Source: Fusobacterium sp. SYSU M8D902 (GTDB taxonomy: Bacteria > Fusobacteriota > Fusobacteriia > Fusobacteriales > Fusobacteriaceae). From it: DNA of 54,597 nt. Under the pieces are notes generated by a model that saw only the letters and a program-made list of their open reading frames with translations, did not search any database and was not told the origin of the DNA. A program made the translations under genes and the position numbers. The first letter of the stretch is position 1. Each line of letters opens with the position of its first letter. The DNA lies in NCBI RefSeq assembly GCF_040199715.1, contig NZ_JBEFNA010000013.1:1-54597 (forward strand). The letters are read 5' to 3'. This document shows, in pieces, positions 37,619 to 47,651 of the stretch.

Positions 37619-38797
37619 ATGGCAGAAAAAAGAGATTATTATGAAGTTCTTGGTATATCTAAAGGAGCTTCAGATGATGAGATAAAAAAAGCATATAGAA
37701 AAGCAGCCATGAAATACCACCCTGATAAATTCAGTAATGCAAGTGATAAAGAGAAAAAAGATGCTGAAGATAAATTCAAAGAAGTTAACGAAGCATATCA
37801 AGTGTTATCTGATAGTCAAAAGAAAGCTCAATATGATCAATTTGGACATGCAGCTTTTGAACAAGGAGCTGGTGGATTTGGTGGCGGATTCGGTGGATTC
37901 GGCGGAGCTGGTGGATTTGAAGATATATTCAGTTCATTCTTTGGTGGTGGCGGAGCTGGATTCGGTGGATTTGGTGGCGGATTCGGTGGTTCGTCTAGAA
38001 GAAGTTATGTAGAACCTGGTAGAGATCTGAGATACCAAGTTGAGATTACTCTAGAAGAAGCTGCTACTGGTGTAGAAAAAACTATAAAATATAAGAGAAA
38101 TGGAAAATGTCCTAGCTGTAATGGTTCAGGTGCTGAAACTGGAAGTTCTATGAAAACTTGTCCTAAGTGTAATGGTAGAGGATATGTTGAGGTTACTCAA
38201 AGAACTATCTTAGGTAACATGGTCAGTCAGTCTGAATGTAGTGAATGTCATGGTAAGGGAGAAATTCCTGAAAAGAAATGTAAAACTTGTGGTGGAACAG
38301 GTATTACAAAAGAGACAATTGAGAAAAAAATAAAAATTCCTGCTGGAATAGAAGATGGACAAAAACTTAGACTTGATGGTATGGGAGAAGCTAGTGAAAA
38401 CGGTGGTCCAAATGGAGATCTTTACATTGTAATCAGGGTAAAAGATCACGCTATTTTTGAAAGAAGAGGTATGGATATCTATTGTGAAATCCCTATCAAA
38501 TTCACAACTGCTGCTCTAGGTGGAGAGGTTGAGATCCCTACTCTAAAAGGTAAGAAAAATATGAAAATCCCTGCTGGAACTCAAACTGGTAAGATGTTCA
38601 GAATGAGAGGAGAGGGAATACAAGCATTGAGAGGATCTATGGTAGGAGATGAGATCATACAAGTTGTTGTAGAGACTCCAATAGATCTAAACGAAAACCA
38701 ACAAAAGCTATTGAGAGCCTTTGAAGAGAGTTTAAAAGACAAGAATTATAAAAAGCACAAAACTTGGTTAGATAAAGTTAAGTCTTTTTTTAAATAA
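37619..38797 (+). CDS. dnaJ: Chaperone DnaJ (Hsp40)
   Basis: 392 aa. J domain with the HPD motif (YHPDKF), a long Gly/Phe-rich linker (about 80-125), four zinc-binding repeats ([32 protein letters not shown]) and C-terminal substrate-binding domains. Stimulates DnaK ATPase. RBS AGAAGGAGAG. Confidence 0.98.
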   Translation: MAEKRDYYEVLGISKGASDDEIKKAYRKAAMKYHPDKFSNASDKEKKDAEDKFKEVNEAYQVLSDSQKKAQYDQFGHAAFEQGAGGFGGGFGGFGGAGGFEDIFSSFFGGGGAGFGGFGGGFGGSSRRSYVEPGRDLRYQVEITLEEAATGVEKTIKYKRNGKCPSCNGSGAETGSSMKTCPKCNGRGYVEVTQRTILGNMVSQSECSECHGKGEIPEKKCKTCGGTGITKETIEKKIKIPAGIEDGQKLRLDGMGEASENGGPNGDLYIVIRVKDHAIFERRGMDIYCEIPIKFTTAALGGEVEIPTLKGKKNMKIPAGTQTGKMFRMRGEGIQALRGSMVGDEIIQVVVETPIDLNENQQKLLRAFEESLKDKNYKKHKTWLDKVKSFFK

Positions 38798-38798
38798 T

Positions 38799-38827
38799 TT
38801 GAAAAATAAGATATTTTGTGCTATACT
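38799..38827 (+). promoter_or_regulatory. Promoter of yajC
   Basis: -35 TTGAAA (38799-38804), spacer 17, -10 TATACT (38822-38827). Confidence 0.65.
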
Positions 38828-38860
38828 TAAGGAAAAATAACTTTTATAGGGGGATCACAA

Positions 38861-39133
38861 ATGGAACAATTATTTGGTAAATACAGTGGTATGGTCATAA
38901 CTTTTGTTATTTGGATTGCTGTATTTTATTTCCTATTAATACAACCAAACAAGAAAAAACAGAAAAAACAACAGGAAATGTTAGATTCAATTAAAGAGGG
39001 TACAGAAGTTTTAACTATTGGTGGAATAAAAGGAACAGTAGTTTCTGTATTAGGAGATTATGTTGAAATAAGAGTGGATAAAGGAGTTAAATTAACTTTC
39101 AGAAAATCTGCAATTTCTACAGTTTTACAATAA
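38861..39133 (+). CDS. yajC: Preprotein translocase accessory subunit YajC
   Basis: 90 aa. Single N-terminal transmembrane segment, YFLLIQPNKKKQKKQQEML signature and a C-terminal domain (EVLTIGGIKGTVVSV). Associates with SecDF/YidC at the inner membrane. RBS AGGGGG. secDF is not adjacent here. Confidence 0.93.
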   Translation: MEQLFGKYSGMVITFVIWIAVFYFLLIQPNKKKQKKQQEMLDSIKEGTEVLTIGGIKGTVVSVLGDYVEIRVDKGVKLTFRKSAISTVLQ

Positions 39134-39143
39134 TTGGATAGAC

Positions 39144-39176
39144 AGAGGGTGAGATAATTACTTTACCCTCTTTTTT
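39144..39176 (+). terminator. Terminator after yajC
   Basis: AGAGGGT/ACCCTCT stem, 14-nt loop, then T6. Confidence 0.85.
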
Positions 39177-39197
39177 CTTAATGATATGGAGAGATAA

Positions 39198-40205
39198 ATG
39201 AAAAAATTATTAATACTATTTTTGATTTTAGGAAATTTTTGTTTGGCAGGAACTATCAGTTCAGTAAATGAAAAGGGAAGTAAACTCTCTTTTCTATTCT
39301 CAGGGAGTGCAAAACCAGCCTACCAAATAAGTTATGATTCCTATAATAGATTGATTTTCCTTGAGTTTCCAGGAAGCAATATGTCTACAAAATTAAATGA
39401 TAAAAACTATACTTCAAAATATGTGGAGGATTTTTCAACTGTTAATTATGATGGATCTGTTGGATTTTTTATTAAATTAAATAAAAATATATCCTATTCA
39501 ACATCTTTTAGTGGCAATGATTTTATTCTTTCATTCAATGATAAGAGTGGTAAAAAACAGTATACTATAGCTATTGATGCTGGTCACGGTGGTAAAGACT
39601 CTGGAGCAGTTGGTTATAAAAAATATTATGAAAAGACAATAGCTCTTTCTGTAGCAAAATATTTAAGAGATGAACTTCAAAAAGATTTTAATGTGGTTAT
39701 GACAAGAGATAGTGATGTATTTGTAACTTTGGGAAATAGACCTAGAATAGCTAACAAAGCTAAGGCAAATATGTTTGTAAGTGTCCATGTCAACTCTGCT
39801 ATCAAAAATACTCTATCTGGAGTTGAAGTATTCTATTTCTCTAAAAAATCATCACCTTATGCTGAAAGAATAGCTGCTTTTGAAAATAGTGTTGGTGATA
39901 AATATGGAGAGAAAACAAGTAACATTGTACAGATAATGGGTGAACTTGCCTATAAGAAAAATCAGGAGATCTCTATTGGATTTGCAAGAAAAACTTCAGC
40001 TGCTCTAGCTAAGGCTATGGGTATGAGAGATAGAGGAATACATGGAGCTAACTTTGCTGTACTTAGAGGATTTAATGGACCTGGTGTTCTTGTAGAGCTA
40101 GGATTTATTAACAACAATGCTGATATTAAAAAACTAACAAGTCCTACAGCTCAAAAGAGAATGGCTCAAGAGATTGCTAAAATGGTAAGAGAAAATTTCT
40201 ATTAA
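39198..40205 (+). CDS. N-acetylmuramoyl-L-alanine amidase (Amidase_3)
   Basis: 335 aa. Signal peptide (about 1-18), an AMIN-like beta domain (about 20-120) and an amidase_3 catalytic domain (about 126-335) with zinc ligands in IDAGHGGKDSGAVG, VSVHVNSA and the catalytic Glu in GVLVELGFINN. Cleaves the peptide stem from peptidoglycan in the periplasm; likely role in cell separation. RBS GGAGAG. Confidence 0.92.
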   Translation: MKKLLILFLILGNFCLAGTISSVNEKGSKLSFLFSGSAKPAYQISYDSYNRLIFLEFPGSNMSTKLNDKNYTSKYVEDFSTVNYDGSVGFFIKLNKNISYSTSFSGNDFILSFNDKSGKKQYTIAIDAGHGGKDSGAVGYKKYYEKTIALSVAKYLRDELQKDFNVVMTRDSDVFVTLGNRPRIANKAKANMFVSVHVNSAIKNTLSGVEVFYFSKKSSPYAERIAAFENSVGDKYGEKTSNIVQIMGELAYKKNQEISIGFARKTSAALAKAMGMRDRGIHGANFAVLRGFNGPGVLVELGFINNNADIKKLTSPTAQKRMAQEIAKMVRENFY

Positions 40206-40219
40206 TGTGAGGTGAAAGA

Positions 40220-40750
40220 TTGAATAAAAAAATAATAGTTGTACTTGGAATAATATGGGGCTTGGTACTTTGTAGTGGTCTTACTTACTATCAATTAAAA
40301 AGTTCTAGTAAGAAGATTCATACAATCAATCCTATTGAGAAAAATGATAATCTAAATGAGAAACAAAATTTTGAAAAAGTAACTATCTATACAGTGACTA
40401 ATAATAATAAATTAGCTACTCATCAAGAGGATATCCCCCTATCTCCAAAATTAAGAGATAAGATAAAAAGTATAGCTGAAATAAACTTAAAAAATTTACA
40501 AGAACTTAAAGTTTTGACTAGTGAAAAAGTTGAAATTGATAATATCTATATAAAGGGTGACACTGTATTTTTAGATATATCTAATATATCTGAATTGAAA
40601 ACAGAGAACAGAAAAAATTTACTATCTATCTACTCAATAGTTAATAGTATTACAGAATTAGGAAATATAAGAAAAGTTAAGATTCTAGTAAATGGAAGAG
40701 AAGAAACAGGAGTTTTTGCTAATACATATACTAGAAATACAAATATTTAA
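40220..40750 (+). CDS. GerMN-domain protein, membrane-anchored
   Basis: 176 aa from a TTG start following GAGGTG, 14 nt after the amidase gene. One N-terminal transmembrane helix (about 5-25), then a GerMN-like fold (about 50-165; TVFLDIS, VNSITELGNIRKVKILVNG). GerMN proteins often accompany peptidoglycan amidases; the molecular role is not known. Confidence 0.75.
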   Translation: MNKKIIVVLGIIWGLVLCSGLTYYQLKSSSKKIHTINPIEKNDNLNEKQNFEKVTIYTVTNNNKLATHQEDIPLSPKLRDKIKSIAEINLKNLQELKVLTSEKVEIDNIYIKGDTVFLDISNISELKTENRKNLLSIYSIVNSITELGNIRKVKILVNGREETGVFANTYTRNTNI

Positions 40751-40759
40751 AATTAACAA

Positions 40760-40865
40760 GCAGGTAAATGTCAGGTTAAAATTAAAGGAATACTTATCTA
40801 AATATGGTATAATTATAATGAGTACTTAGATAAGTAAAATCTGAAATATTTATCTGCCTTTTTTT
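40760..40865 (+). other. Nested inverted repeats around the yqeK promoter
   Basis: Outer arms GCAGGTAAAT (40760-40769) and ATTTATCTGC (40848-40857), supported by TCAG/CTGA, are followed by T7. Inner perfect arms TACTTATCTAA (40791-40801) and TTAGATAAGTA (40826-40836) flank an extended -10 TGGTATAAT (40805-40813). Reads as a terminator for the upstream operon wrapped around the promoter of yqeK-rnr. Confidence 0.6.
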
Positions 40866-40877
40866 ATAGGAGGAGAG

Positions 40878-41456
40878 ATGCTAGAAAATTTAAGAACAAT
40901 AGTAAAAGAAAGAGTTACAGAAAAAAGATATATACATACCTTAGGTGTTGAAGAAAAAGCAGTTGAACTTAGTAAAAAATATGGTGTAGATGAAACTAAG
41001 GTAAGAGTAGCTGCTATTTTACATGATATAGCCAAAAGTATGGACATAAATAGAATGGAAGAGATTTGTAAAGCTAATTTTAGTGATGAATTATCTGAAG
41101 AGGATATGAGAATCTCTGAGATACTCCACGGTTTTGTTGGTTATCTTATTGCTAAAGATGAGCTTAATATCACTGATGAAGAGATTCTCTCTGCTATTAA
41201 ATACCATACTATTGGTAAAAAAGGATTATCTCTAGTTGGAAGAATAATATATATAGCTGATGGAATTGAAAAAAATAGAGTCTATCCTGGAGTAGATGAG
41301 ATTAGAAGGGTTACTGATACAAATTTAGATCAGGGAATTATATTTGAAATTGAGAGAAAAATTACCTATCTTCAAAGTACTGGTGGAAAGATACATAGGA
41401 ATACTCTTGAGATGAAAGAGTGGCTTGAAGATAGTTTGAATGGAGGTAAAATATGA
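40878..41456 (+). CDS. yqeK: YqeK-type HD-domain diadenosine tetraphosphatase
   Basis: 192 aa. HD phosphohydrolase: RYIHTLGVEEKAVEL (first His), AAILHDIAKSMD (HD), EILHGFVGYLIA and AIKYHTIGKKGLS. YqeK proteins hydrolyse Ap4A symmetrically to ADP. RBS AGGAGGAG. Overlaps rnr by 4 nt; cotranscribed. No ribosome-silencing factor rsfS gene is next to it, unlike in Bacillus. Confidence 0.88.
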   Translation: MLENLRTIVKERVTEKRYIHTLGVEEKAVELSKKYGVDETKVRVAAILHDIAKSMDINRMEEICKANFSDELSEEDMRISEILHGFVGYLIAKDELNITDEEILSAIKYHTIGKKGLSLVGRIIYIADGIEKNRVYPGVDEIRRVTDTNLDQGIIFEIERKITYLQSTGGKIHRNTLEMKEWLEDSLNGGKI

Positions 41457-43585
41457 AAATTGAAAAAGAATTAGAAAAATTAAAAGAGATATTTAAAAAT
41501 ACTAAGGGAAAGGGATTAAAATTAGATGAGATTACAAAATTATTAGGTTGGTCTCCTAAATTCAAAAAAGAGAATAGAGAGATAATTGATAATTGGGTAA
41601 CTGAAGGAGAGCTTATTAAAAACAATAGAGGTAAGTATAATCTTCCTGAAACTCAAGGGTATATAAAGGGAGTATTCAGTATTATAAAAGATAGATTTGC
41701 CTTTGTAGATACTGAAGATGAGGGAATTTTTATCCCTAAAAGCGGATTTAATGGAGCTCTTGATGGAGATACAGTATTTGTAAAACTTACTGCTGGTATG
41801 AATGGAGATAGGAAAAAAGAGGGAGAAGTAGTTAGAATTATCAACAGGGATAAAGATATTGTTATTGGTATCTTTCAAAAAAATAAAAATTTCGGATTTG
41901 TTACTCCTACTCACTCTTTTGGTAGAGATATCTATATCCCAGCTATCAGAATGAAAAATGCACAACATAATCAATTGGTTGTTGTTAAGATAACTTTCTG
42001 GGGTGATGCTGAAAGAAAACCGGAAGGAGAGATTGTTGAGATACTTGGAGATCCATATAACACTGATAACATGATTGAGGCTCTAATTATCAGAGAGGGT
42101 ATGTCTGAAACTTTCCCTAAAGATGTTATGGAAGAGGCTAAAAAAATACCTACTGAAATTACTAAAAAAGAGTTAGATGGAAGAAGAGATTTGAGAGATC
42201 TACCTATTATTACAATAGATGGTGATGATGCTAAAGATTTAGATGATGCTGTATATGTAAAAAAATTAAAAAATGGTAACTACAAATTGATCGTTAGTAT
42301 TGCTGATGTTTCACACTATATTCCTGAAGGATCAGCTCTAGATAGAGAGGCATACAAAAGAGGTAACTCAGTATATCTAGTAGATAGAGTTCTCCCTATG
42401 TTTCCAAAAGAGATCTCCAATGGTATCTGTTCTCTAAATCCTAATGAGGACAAACTTACATTTACTTGTGAAATGGAAATTGATAGCAAGGGAAAAGTAG
42501 TGGACTCTGACACTTATAAATCTGTTATAAAAACTGCTTACAGAATGACTTATACAAATGTTAACAAGATTATTGCTGGAGATGAAGAGATATTAAAAGA
42601 GTATGCACCTATCAAAGATATGGTTATGGATATGTTGGAACTTTCTAAAATTATTAGAGAGATGAAATACAAAAGAGGAAGTATTGATTTTGATATACCT
42701 GAAATTAAACTTGTCCTTGATGAAAATAAAAAGGTAGAATATATAAAAAGTAGAGATAGAGGGGAGTCTGAAAGAATAATTGAAGATTTTATGATAGCTG
42801 CTAATGAAACTGTTGCAGAGAAACTATTCTGGTTAGAGATACCTTCAGTATATAGAACTCATGAAAAACCTGATATGGAAAGAATTAAAAACTTAAATGA
42901 AACTCTTGCTAAATTTAAATATAGAATACACTCACTTGAAGAGATACACCCTAAACAATTCCAAAAAATAATAGAGGACTCAAAAGAGAGAGGAATAAAT
43001 CTTCTTGTACATAAGATGATATTGATGGCACTTAAACAAGCTAAATATACAGTTGAAAACTTTGGACACTTCGGTCTTGCTTCTGGTTATTATACACACT
43101 TTACTTCTCCAATTAGAAGATATGCTGACCTTACTGTTCATAGAATTTTAAACTCTGTTTTACATGGTTATCCAAATAAAAAATCTATAATCAAAAATAT
43201 GGAAGAGCTACCTGTTACTTGCTCACATATCTCAAAAACAGAGAGAGCAGCTATGAAAGTTGAAGATGAAAGTGTAAAAATAAAACTTGTTGAGTATATG
43301 ATGGATAGAGTTGGTGAAGAGTATGAAGCTACAATAGTTGGTTTTAGTAATAAGAGAGTATTCTTTGAAACTGAGGATCATATTGAGTGTTTCTGGGATG
43401 TTGTTGCTGCTAAACACTATTATGAATTTGATGATAGAGAGTATGTTATGAGAGATACTGATACTGGAAAATTCTATAGTATCGGAGATAAATATAAGGT
43501 TACATTGGTAAGAGCTAGTCTTGCAGAGTTAGAGATTGAGATTGTACCTAATTTTGTTATGGACGAAGGACTTATTTTGAAATAA
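41453..43585 (+). CDS. rnr: Ribonuclease R
   Basis: 710 aa. N-terminal helical/cold-shock domains (about 60-200; GYIKGVFSIIKDRFAFVDT), an RNB catalytic domain with ITIDGDDAKDLDDAVYV (metal-binding Asp cluster) and FTSPIRRYADLTVHR, and a C-terminal S1 domain (about 625-705; EEYEATIVGFSNKRVFFE). 3'-5' exoribonuclease of structured RNA. Start overlaps the yqeK stop. Confidence 0.95.
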   Translation: MKIEKELEKLKEIFKNTKGKGLKLDEITKLLGWSPKFKKENREIIDNWVTEGELIKNNRGKYNLPETQGYIKGVFSIIKDRFAFVDTEDEGIFIPKSGFNGALDGDTVFVKLTAGMNGDRKKEGEVVRIINRDKDIVIGIFQKNKNFGFVTPTHSFGRDIYIPAIRMKNAQHNQLVVVKITFWGDAERKPEGEIVEILGDPYNTDNMIEALIIREGMSETFPKDVMEEAKKIPTEITKKELDGRRDLRDLPIITIDGDDAKDLDDAVYVKKLKNGNYKLIVSIADVSHYIPEGSALDREAYKRGNSVYLVDRVLPMFPKEISNGICSLNPNEDKLTFTCEMEIDSKGKVVDSDTYKSVIKTAYRMTYTNVNKIIAGDEEILKEYAPIKDMVMDMLELSKIIREMKYKRGSIDFDIPEIKLVLDENKKVEYIKSRDRGESERIIEDFMIAANETVAEKLFWLEIPSVYRTHEKPDMERIKNLNETLAKFKYRIHSLEEIHPKQFQKIIEDSKERGINLLVHKMILMALKQAKYTVENFGHFGLASGYYTHFTSPIRRYADLTVHRILNSVLHGYPNKKSIIKNMEELPVTCSHISKTERAAMKVEDESVKIKLVEYMMDRVGEEYEATIVGFSNKRVFFETEDHIECFWDVVAAKHYYEFDDREYVMRDTDTGKFYSIGDKYKVTLVRASLAELEIEIVPNFVMDEGLILK

Positions 43586-43639
43586 CACCAGTTATTTTTC
43601 ACTTTAATATGAATCGTATTAAAACTATTCATTTATTCC

Positions 43640-43668
43640 TTGATTATTTATATTGAATTTGTTACAAT
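43640..43668 (+). promoter_or_regulatory. Promoter of the diguanylate cyclase gene
   Basis: -35 TTGATT (43640-43645), spacer 17, -10 TACAAT (43663-43668). Confidence 0.55.
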
Positions 43669-43707
43669 TTATATGATTTCAATTAAAAGATAATTTTGGA
43701 GCTGAAT

Positions 43708-45951
43708 ATGAAAAAATTTTTAATCAAAGATAGAACTTTTATAGGTATAATTTTATTATTAATTTGTATAGTTATCTCATCTTTTATCTCTTTACAATCT
43801 ACAATAAAGAACGAGGAGATCAAAAGATTTAGAGAAAACCTCGATAAAACCACTCATTATTCCACTTTGAATGCTAAACTTCTAGTTGATGAAATGATTA
43901 AAGATTTGAGTAAAATGAGTAAAATGATTGGAAAATATGAAAATATTCATACTCCTATTGTAAAAGATATTTTAACCTATACTCAAGAGCTTAGCTACTT
44001 TAATGTTGTTGGTGTTGTTGATGAAAATGGAAATGGATACAATAGTTTTGGAGATTCTTTCAATCTATCTGATAGAGATTATTTTAAAAAGAGTTCTCTT
44101 GGAAAACTTGGAATCTCTAATATCTTCAAATCAAAGGTATTTAAAGATAAGTATACACAAATTTTTTCATATCCACTTTATGATAAAAATAAAAAAATTA
44201 AAGGTATTGTTTTTGGAGCTTTCTACTTTGACTCCATTGAAAAAATAACCAATATCAGACTAAAAAATGATGATAAAACTACAATGTTTCTTTTAGATTC
44301 TGAAGGAAATTACATCAGTAATAATGAGTTTTTTAAAAATAAATTTACTTTCTGGAAATATTTGGAAAGCATCAAAATTAACAAATACTATATTTCAGAG
44401 ATGAAAAGAGCTTTTAGAGAAAATAGATCTTTAGGATATAAATATCAAAAAAATGGAGCAACCTATTATGGACACTCCTTTCCTTTTGAAAACTTAAATG
44501 GTTATTTAGTAAGTGAAACTAGTGATAAAGAGGTTACTAGCTATATAGATAAGATCAATCGTTTAGTTTTAAAAGAGGAGTTAATTACAGGAAGTTGTTT
44601 TGCTCTTATGATACTCATTATCTGTATCTACTTTAGAAGAATTAACAATGAAACTAAAGAGGCTAATAAAAAAGCTGAAGATAATATGGAGATAATCTGT
44701 AAAGTGGCTGAACACTCACAAAAAACAGTATTCTCCTATGATAGTAACACTAAAACTCTATCTATAAAGACAAATCTTTTTGATAACTTTTTTTTAAAAG
44801 ATTTAAGTTCTGATAAAGTTATAAATAATTTTCCAGAAAGTTTAATAAGTTCAAATATAGTTGATCAAGATAGTATTAAAAATCTAAGAAAACTGTTCTG
44901 TGATGAGCATGATCAAAATTTTATAGAGATAAAAACAATTGTTAACAATAAAGAGGAGTGGAGTAGAATCTCTATTTATAATAAATTTAGTGATAAGAAA
45001 AATAACTTTGATGATATAGTTGGAATAATCGAAAATATCACACAAGAAAAACTTAGAGAATCTGAGCATGAGAAAAAATTAGAAATCTATGAAAAATTGA
45101 TAAAAAATGCCATTTTTTATGCAAAAGCTGATCTATGTACTGATACTGTCTTTGAATTAAATGGAAAAAATGTAAAATTAAAGTTATCTGAATTTATAAG
45201 GAATGATTTTTTACTAAAAATTAAAGATCAATACTTAGACTATGTTATTGAAAAATTTTCTCTTGAAAATTTAAATCATATTTTTACTGAGGGTAATGAT
45301 CTATTGAAATTAGAGTTTTTAGTTGAAAATAAAAAAGTAGAGCAATGGGTATCTTGTATTATTTACAAAATAAGTTCAAATGATAATAATAAAATCCTAT
45401 TTGTTGTTAAAGATATTGATCAGAAGAAAAAAAGAGAATTAGAACTAAAAAATAGAGCTGAAAAAGATGGATTAACAGGACTTTATAACTCTATCACTTT
45501 GAGAAATAAAATCGAAGAAACTTTACAAATTAAAAATCATAATGATTTGAAAAAGGTATTTATTATCTTGGACTTAGATAATTTCAAAGAGATAAATGAT
45601 AAATTTGGTCATAGCTATGGAGATAAAGTTTTAATTGAAATAGCTCAAATTTTGAAAAATAAGTTCAGACCTAATGATATTATTGGACGTTTAGGTGGGG
45701 ATGAATTTGTAATTTTCTTAAATGGAGTAGAGAATTATGAAGCTGCTGAAAAATATATAGAGTGCTTGAAACTAGCTGTTGAAAAGGTGTATAAAAAAGA
45801 GAGTGTAACTGTTAAAATCAGCGGTTCTATTGGCTTTTCTATATCTCCTGATGATGGTTCAACATTTGAGGAGTTATATACACGAGCAGATTTAGCTCTG
45901 TATGAAATAAAAAAATGTGGTAAAAACAACTATAAAAAATATACCAGATAA
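43708..45951 (+). CDS. Membrane-bound Cache-sensor diguanylate cyclase (GGDEF)
   Basis: 747 aa from the ATG after GGAG; a TTG 12 nt upstream is inside that site. TM1 (about 10-28), a periplasmic dCache-like sensor (about 30-280; GYNSFGDSFNLSDRDYFKKS), TM2 (about 288-308), PAS-like region (about 320-570) and GGDEF (about 580-747) with intact GRLGGDEFVIFL and the inhibitory-site motif RPND five residues upstream. Should make cyclic di-GMP in response to a small external ligand. No partner gene nearby. Confidence 0.9.
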   Translation: MKKFLIKDRTFIGIILLLICIVISSFISLQSTIKNEEIKRFRENLDKTTHYSTLNAKLLVDEMIKDLSKMSKMIGKYENIHTPIVKDILTYTQELSYFNVVGVVDENGNGYNSFGDSFNLSDRDYFKKSSLGKLGISNIFKSKVFKDKYTQIFSYPLYDKNKKIKGIVFGAFYFDSIEKITNIRLKNDDKTTMFLLDSEGNYISNNEFFKNKFTFWKYLESIKINKYYISEMKRAFRENRSLGYKYQKNGATYYGHSFPFENLNGYLVSETSDKEVTSYIDKINRLVLKEELITGSCFALMILIICIYFRRINNETKEANKKAEDNMEIICKVAEHSQKTVFSYDSNTKTLSIKTNLFDNFFLKDLSSDKVINNFPESLISSNIVDQDSIKNLRKLFCDEHDQNFIEIKTIVNNKEEWSRISIYNKFSDKKNNFDDIVGIIENITQEKLRESEHEKKLEIYEKLIKNAIFYAKADLCTDTVFELNGKNVKLKLSEFIRNDFLLKIKDQYLDYVIEKFSLENLNHIFTEGNDLLKLEFLVENKKVEQWVSCIIYKISSNDNNKILFVVKDIDQKKKRELELKNRAEKDGLTGLYNSITLRNKIEETLQIKNHNDLKKVFIILDLDNFKEINDKFGHSYGDKVLIEIAQILKNKFRPNDIIGRLGGDEFVIFLNGVENYEAAEKYIECLKLAVEKVYKKESVTVKISGSIGFSISPDDGSTFEELYTRADLALYEIKKCGKNNYKKYTR

Positions 45952-45952
45952 T

Positions 45953-46010
45953 AAAAAAGAAGTTAGATTAACTTAGTGAGATACACTCTAGCTAATCAAC
46001 TTCTTTTTTT
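45953..46010. terminator. Bidirectional terminator between the cyclase and aroA genes
   Basis: AAAAAAGAAGTT and AACTTCTTTTTT arms with inner GATTA/TAATC pairing. Confidence 0.85.
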
Positions 46011-47274
46011 ATAAATACTCTATTTTTATTCCTAAGCTTGATAAATCTTCAAAAAATTTAGGATAAGATTTATTAATAGCCTCTGCTCCTTCAATAGTAA
46101 GAGGTTTATCTAAGAGAGTAGCCATCACAGCCAAACTCATTACAATTCTATGATCTTTGTGTCCAAAAGCATCTATACAAGAGTTATAATTACTCTTTCC
46201 AACAATAGTTATACTACTTTCATCAGAGGTGATCTCAACACCCATTTTTTTTAATTCAATCTCCATAGCTTCAATTCTATCACTCTCTTTTAGTCTCAAT
46301 CTTTGAGCATTATAAATTTTAGATTTTCCCTCTCCATAAGCTAACAAAACTGTTAAAATAGGGCCAAGATCTGGACAATTCTCTAAATCTATATCCATCT
46401 CCTTAGGAGTTCCACTATAAAATTTATATCCATCTTCTTGCTCTTCAACTTTTAACCCTGCTCTTTTTATGATATTTACAATCTCTCGATCTCCCTGTTT
46501 TGAGTCTAACTTCAACCCTTTACAAACTATATCATTATTCAAAGCTCCCAACACTGCAAAAAATCCAAGTTGTGAATAATCTCCCTCAACTCTATAATCA
46601 GTTGCTCTATATTTTTGATTTCCCTTGATGTAGATCTCTAGTTCATCTCTATATTCAACCTCTACACCAAAAGTTTTAAGCATATCAATTGTTAAATCCA
46701 TATATGATTTTGATTCAAATGGAGGATTGATTTTTATTATTGAATCTCCATTGAGTAAAGGAAGTGTAAATAGTAGTCCACTTATAAATTGTGAGCTGAT
46801 ATTTCCATCTACTACATACTCTCCTGACTTTAAACTTCCATCTATTACAATCTTCTCGTCATCTTGCTCAAATACTAACCCCTGATCCTTAAATATTTTT
46901 TCATATATCTTCTGTGGTCTTTTTAATAATCTATTTCTCCCATAGAACTCTATATTTTTTCCAGTGAGAGAGAAGATAGGTATAAAAAACCTCAGTGTAG
47001 AGCCAGACTCATTACAATCAATTTTATTATCATTAAATCTTGAAAAATCCTCAATCCCCTCTACTATCAGACTGTCTTCCATCTCAGAGATATTTGCTCC
47101 CAATTTTCTCATTCCTGCAATAGTTGCTAAAATATCCTCTGAATATGCTATATTTTCTATTTTACTTTTTCCTCTAGCTAAAGTTGCACATATTATCGCT
47201 CTATGAGCCATACTTTTAGAGGGTGGGAGCTTTATATCTCCTTCAGCTTTAGACGGATATATTTTAACTTTCAT
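46009..47274 (-). CDS. aroA: 3-phosphoshikimate 1-carboxyvinyltransferase (EPSP synthase)
   Basis: 421 aa. Two-domain fold with KLPPSKSMAHRAI-type N-terminus (PPSKSMAHRA), NESGSTLRFFIPIF, SSQFISGLLFTLPLL and RLRLKESDRIEAM. Joins shikimate-3-phosphate and phosphoenolpyruvate in aromatic amino-acid synthesis. RBS AAGGAGAA. Divergent from the chorismate mutase gene, the next-but-one step of the pathway. Confidence 0.95.
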   Translation of the reverse strand: MKVKIYPSKAEGDIKLPPSKSMAHRAIICATLARGKSKIENIAYSEDILATIAGMRKLGANISEMEDSLIVEGIEDFSRFNDNKIDCNESGSTLRFFIPIFSLTGKNIEFYGRNRLLKRPQKIYEKIFKDQGLVFEQDDEKIVIDGSLKSGEYVVDGNISSQFISGLLFTLPLLNGDSIIKINPPFESKSYMDLTIDMLKTFGVEVEYRDELEIYIKGNQKYRATDYRVEGDYSQLGFFAVLGALNNDIVCKGLKLDSKQGDREIVNIIKRAGLKVEEQEDGYKFYSGTPKEMDIDLENCPDLGPILTVLLAYGEGKSKIYNAQRLRLKESDRIEAMEIELKKMGVEITSDESSITIVGKSNYNSCIDAFGHKDHRIVMSLAVMATLLDKPLTIEGAEAINKSYPKFFEDLSSLGIKIEYL

Positions 47275-47334
47275 CTCATTCTCCTTAATTTAAAATTTTA
47301 TTATATTTTACAACTTTTTTTTATTAAATAATAG

Positions 47335-47343
47335 TGGTATAAT
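47335..47343 (+). promoter_or_regulatory. Extended -10 promoter of the chorismate mutase-eutS-eutP operon
   Basis: TGGTATAAT, 18 nt before the start codon; no strong -35. The same extended -10 occurs before yqeK and the DUF234 ATPase. Confidence 0.6.
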
Positions 47344-47361
47344 TAAAAAAAGGAGAGATAT

Positions 47362-47649
47362 ATGAATAGATTAGAATTAGCTAGAATAGAGATAAATAGG
47401 GTAGATAAAGAGATTGCTAAGCTTTTTGAAGAGAGAATGAAAGCTGTTGAAGAGGTTATTAATTTCAAAATTGAAAACAACTTAGATATTTTAGATTCTT
47501 CCAGAGAAAATGAGGTTATTAAAAGAAATAAAAAACTCATTGAGGAAAAAAAATATGAAAAATACTATGTAGATCTAATTACAAATATGATGAGAATATC
47601 AAAAAATTATCAGAAGGAGATAGTTGATAAATATAGTAAGGGGGAGTAA
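47362..47649 (+). CDS. Chorismate mutase, AroQ type
   Basis: 95 aa, all-helical. Pattern [20 protein letters not shown] with [18 protein letters not shown] matches AroQ-class mutases (conserved Arg, Asp, Lys and Glu along three helices). Converts chorismate to prephenate. RBS AAAGGAGAG. Stop is 2 nt before the eutS start, indicating one transcript. Confidence 0.87.
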   Translation: MNRLELARIEINRVDKEIAKLFEERMKAVEEVINFKIENNLDILDSSRENEVIKRNKKLIEEKKYEKYYVDLITNMMRISKNYQKEIVDKYSKGE

Positions 47650-47651
47650 AT

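Noticed and set aside
41543-41974. Minus-strand frame opposite the start of rnr
   Set aside because: Antisense to conserved RNase R sequence; composition is not protein-like.
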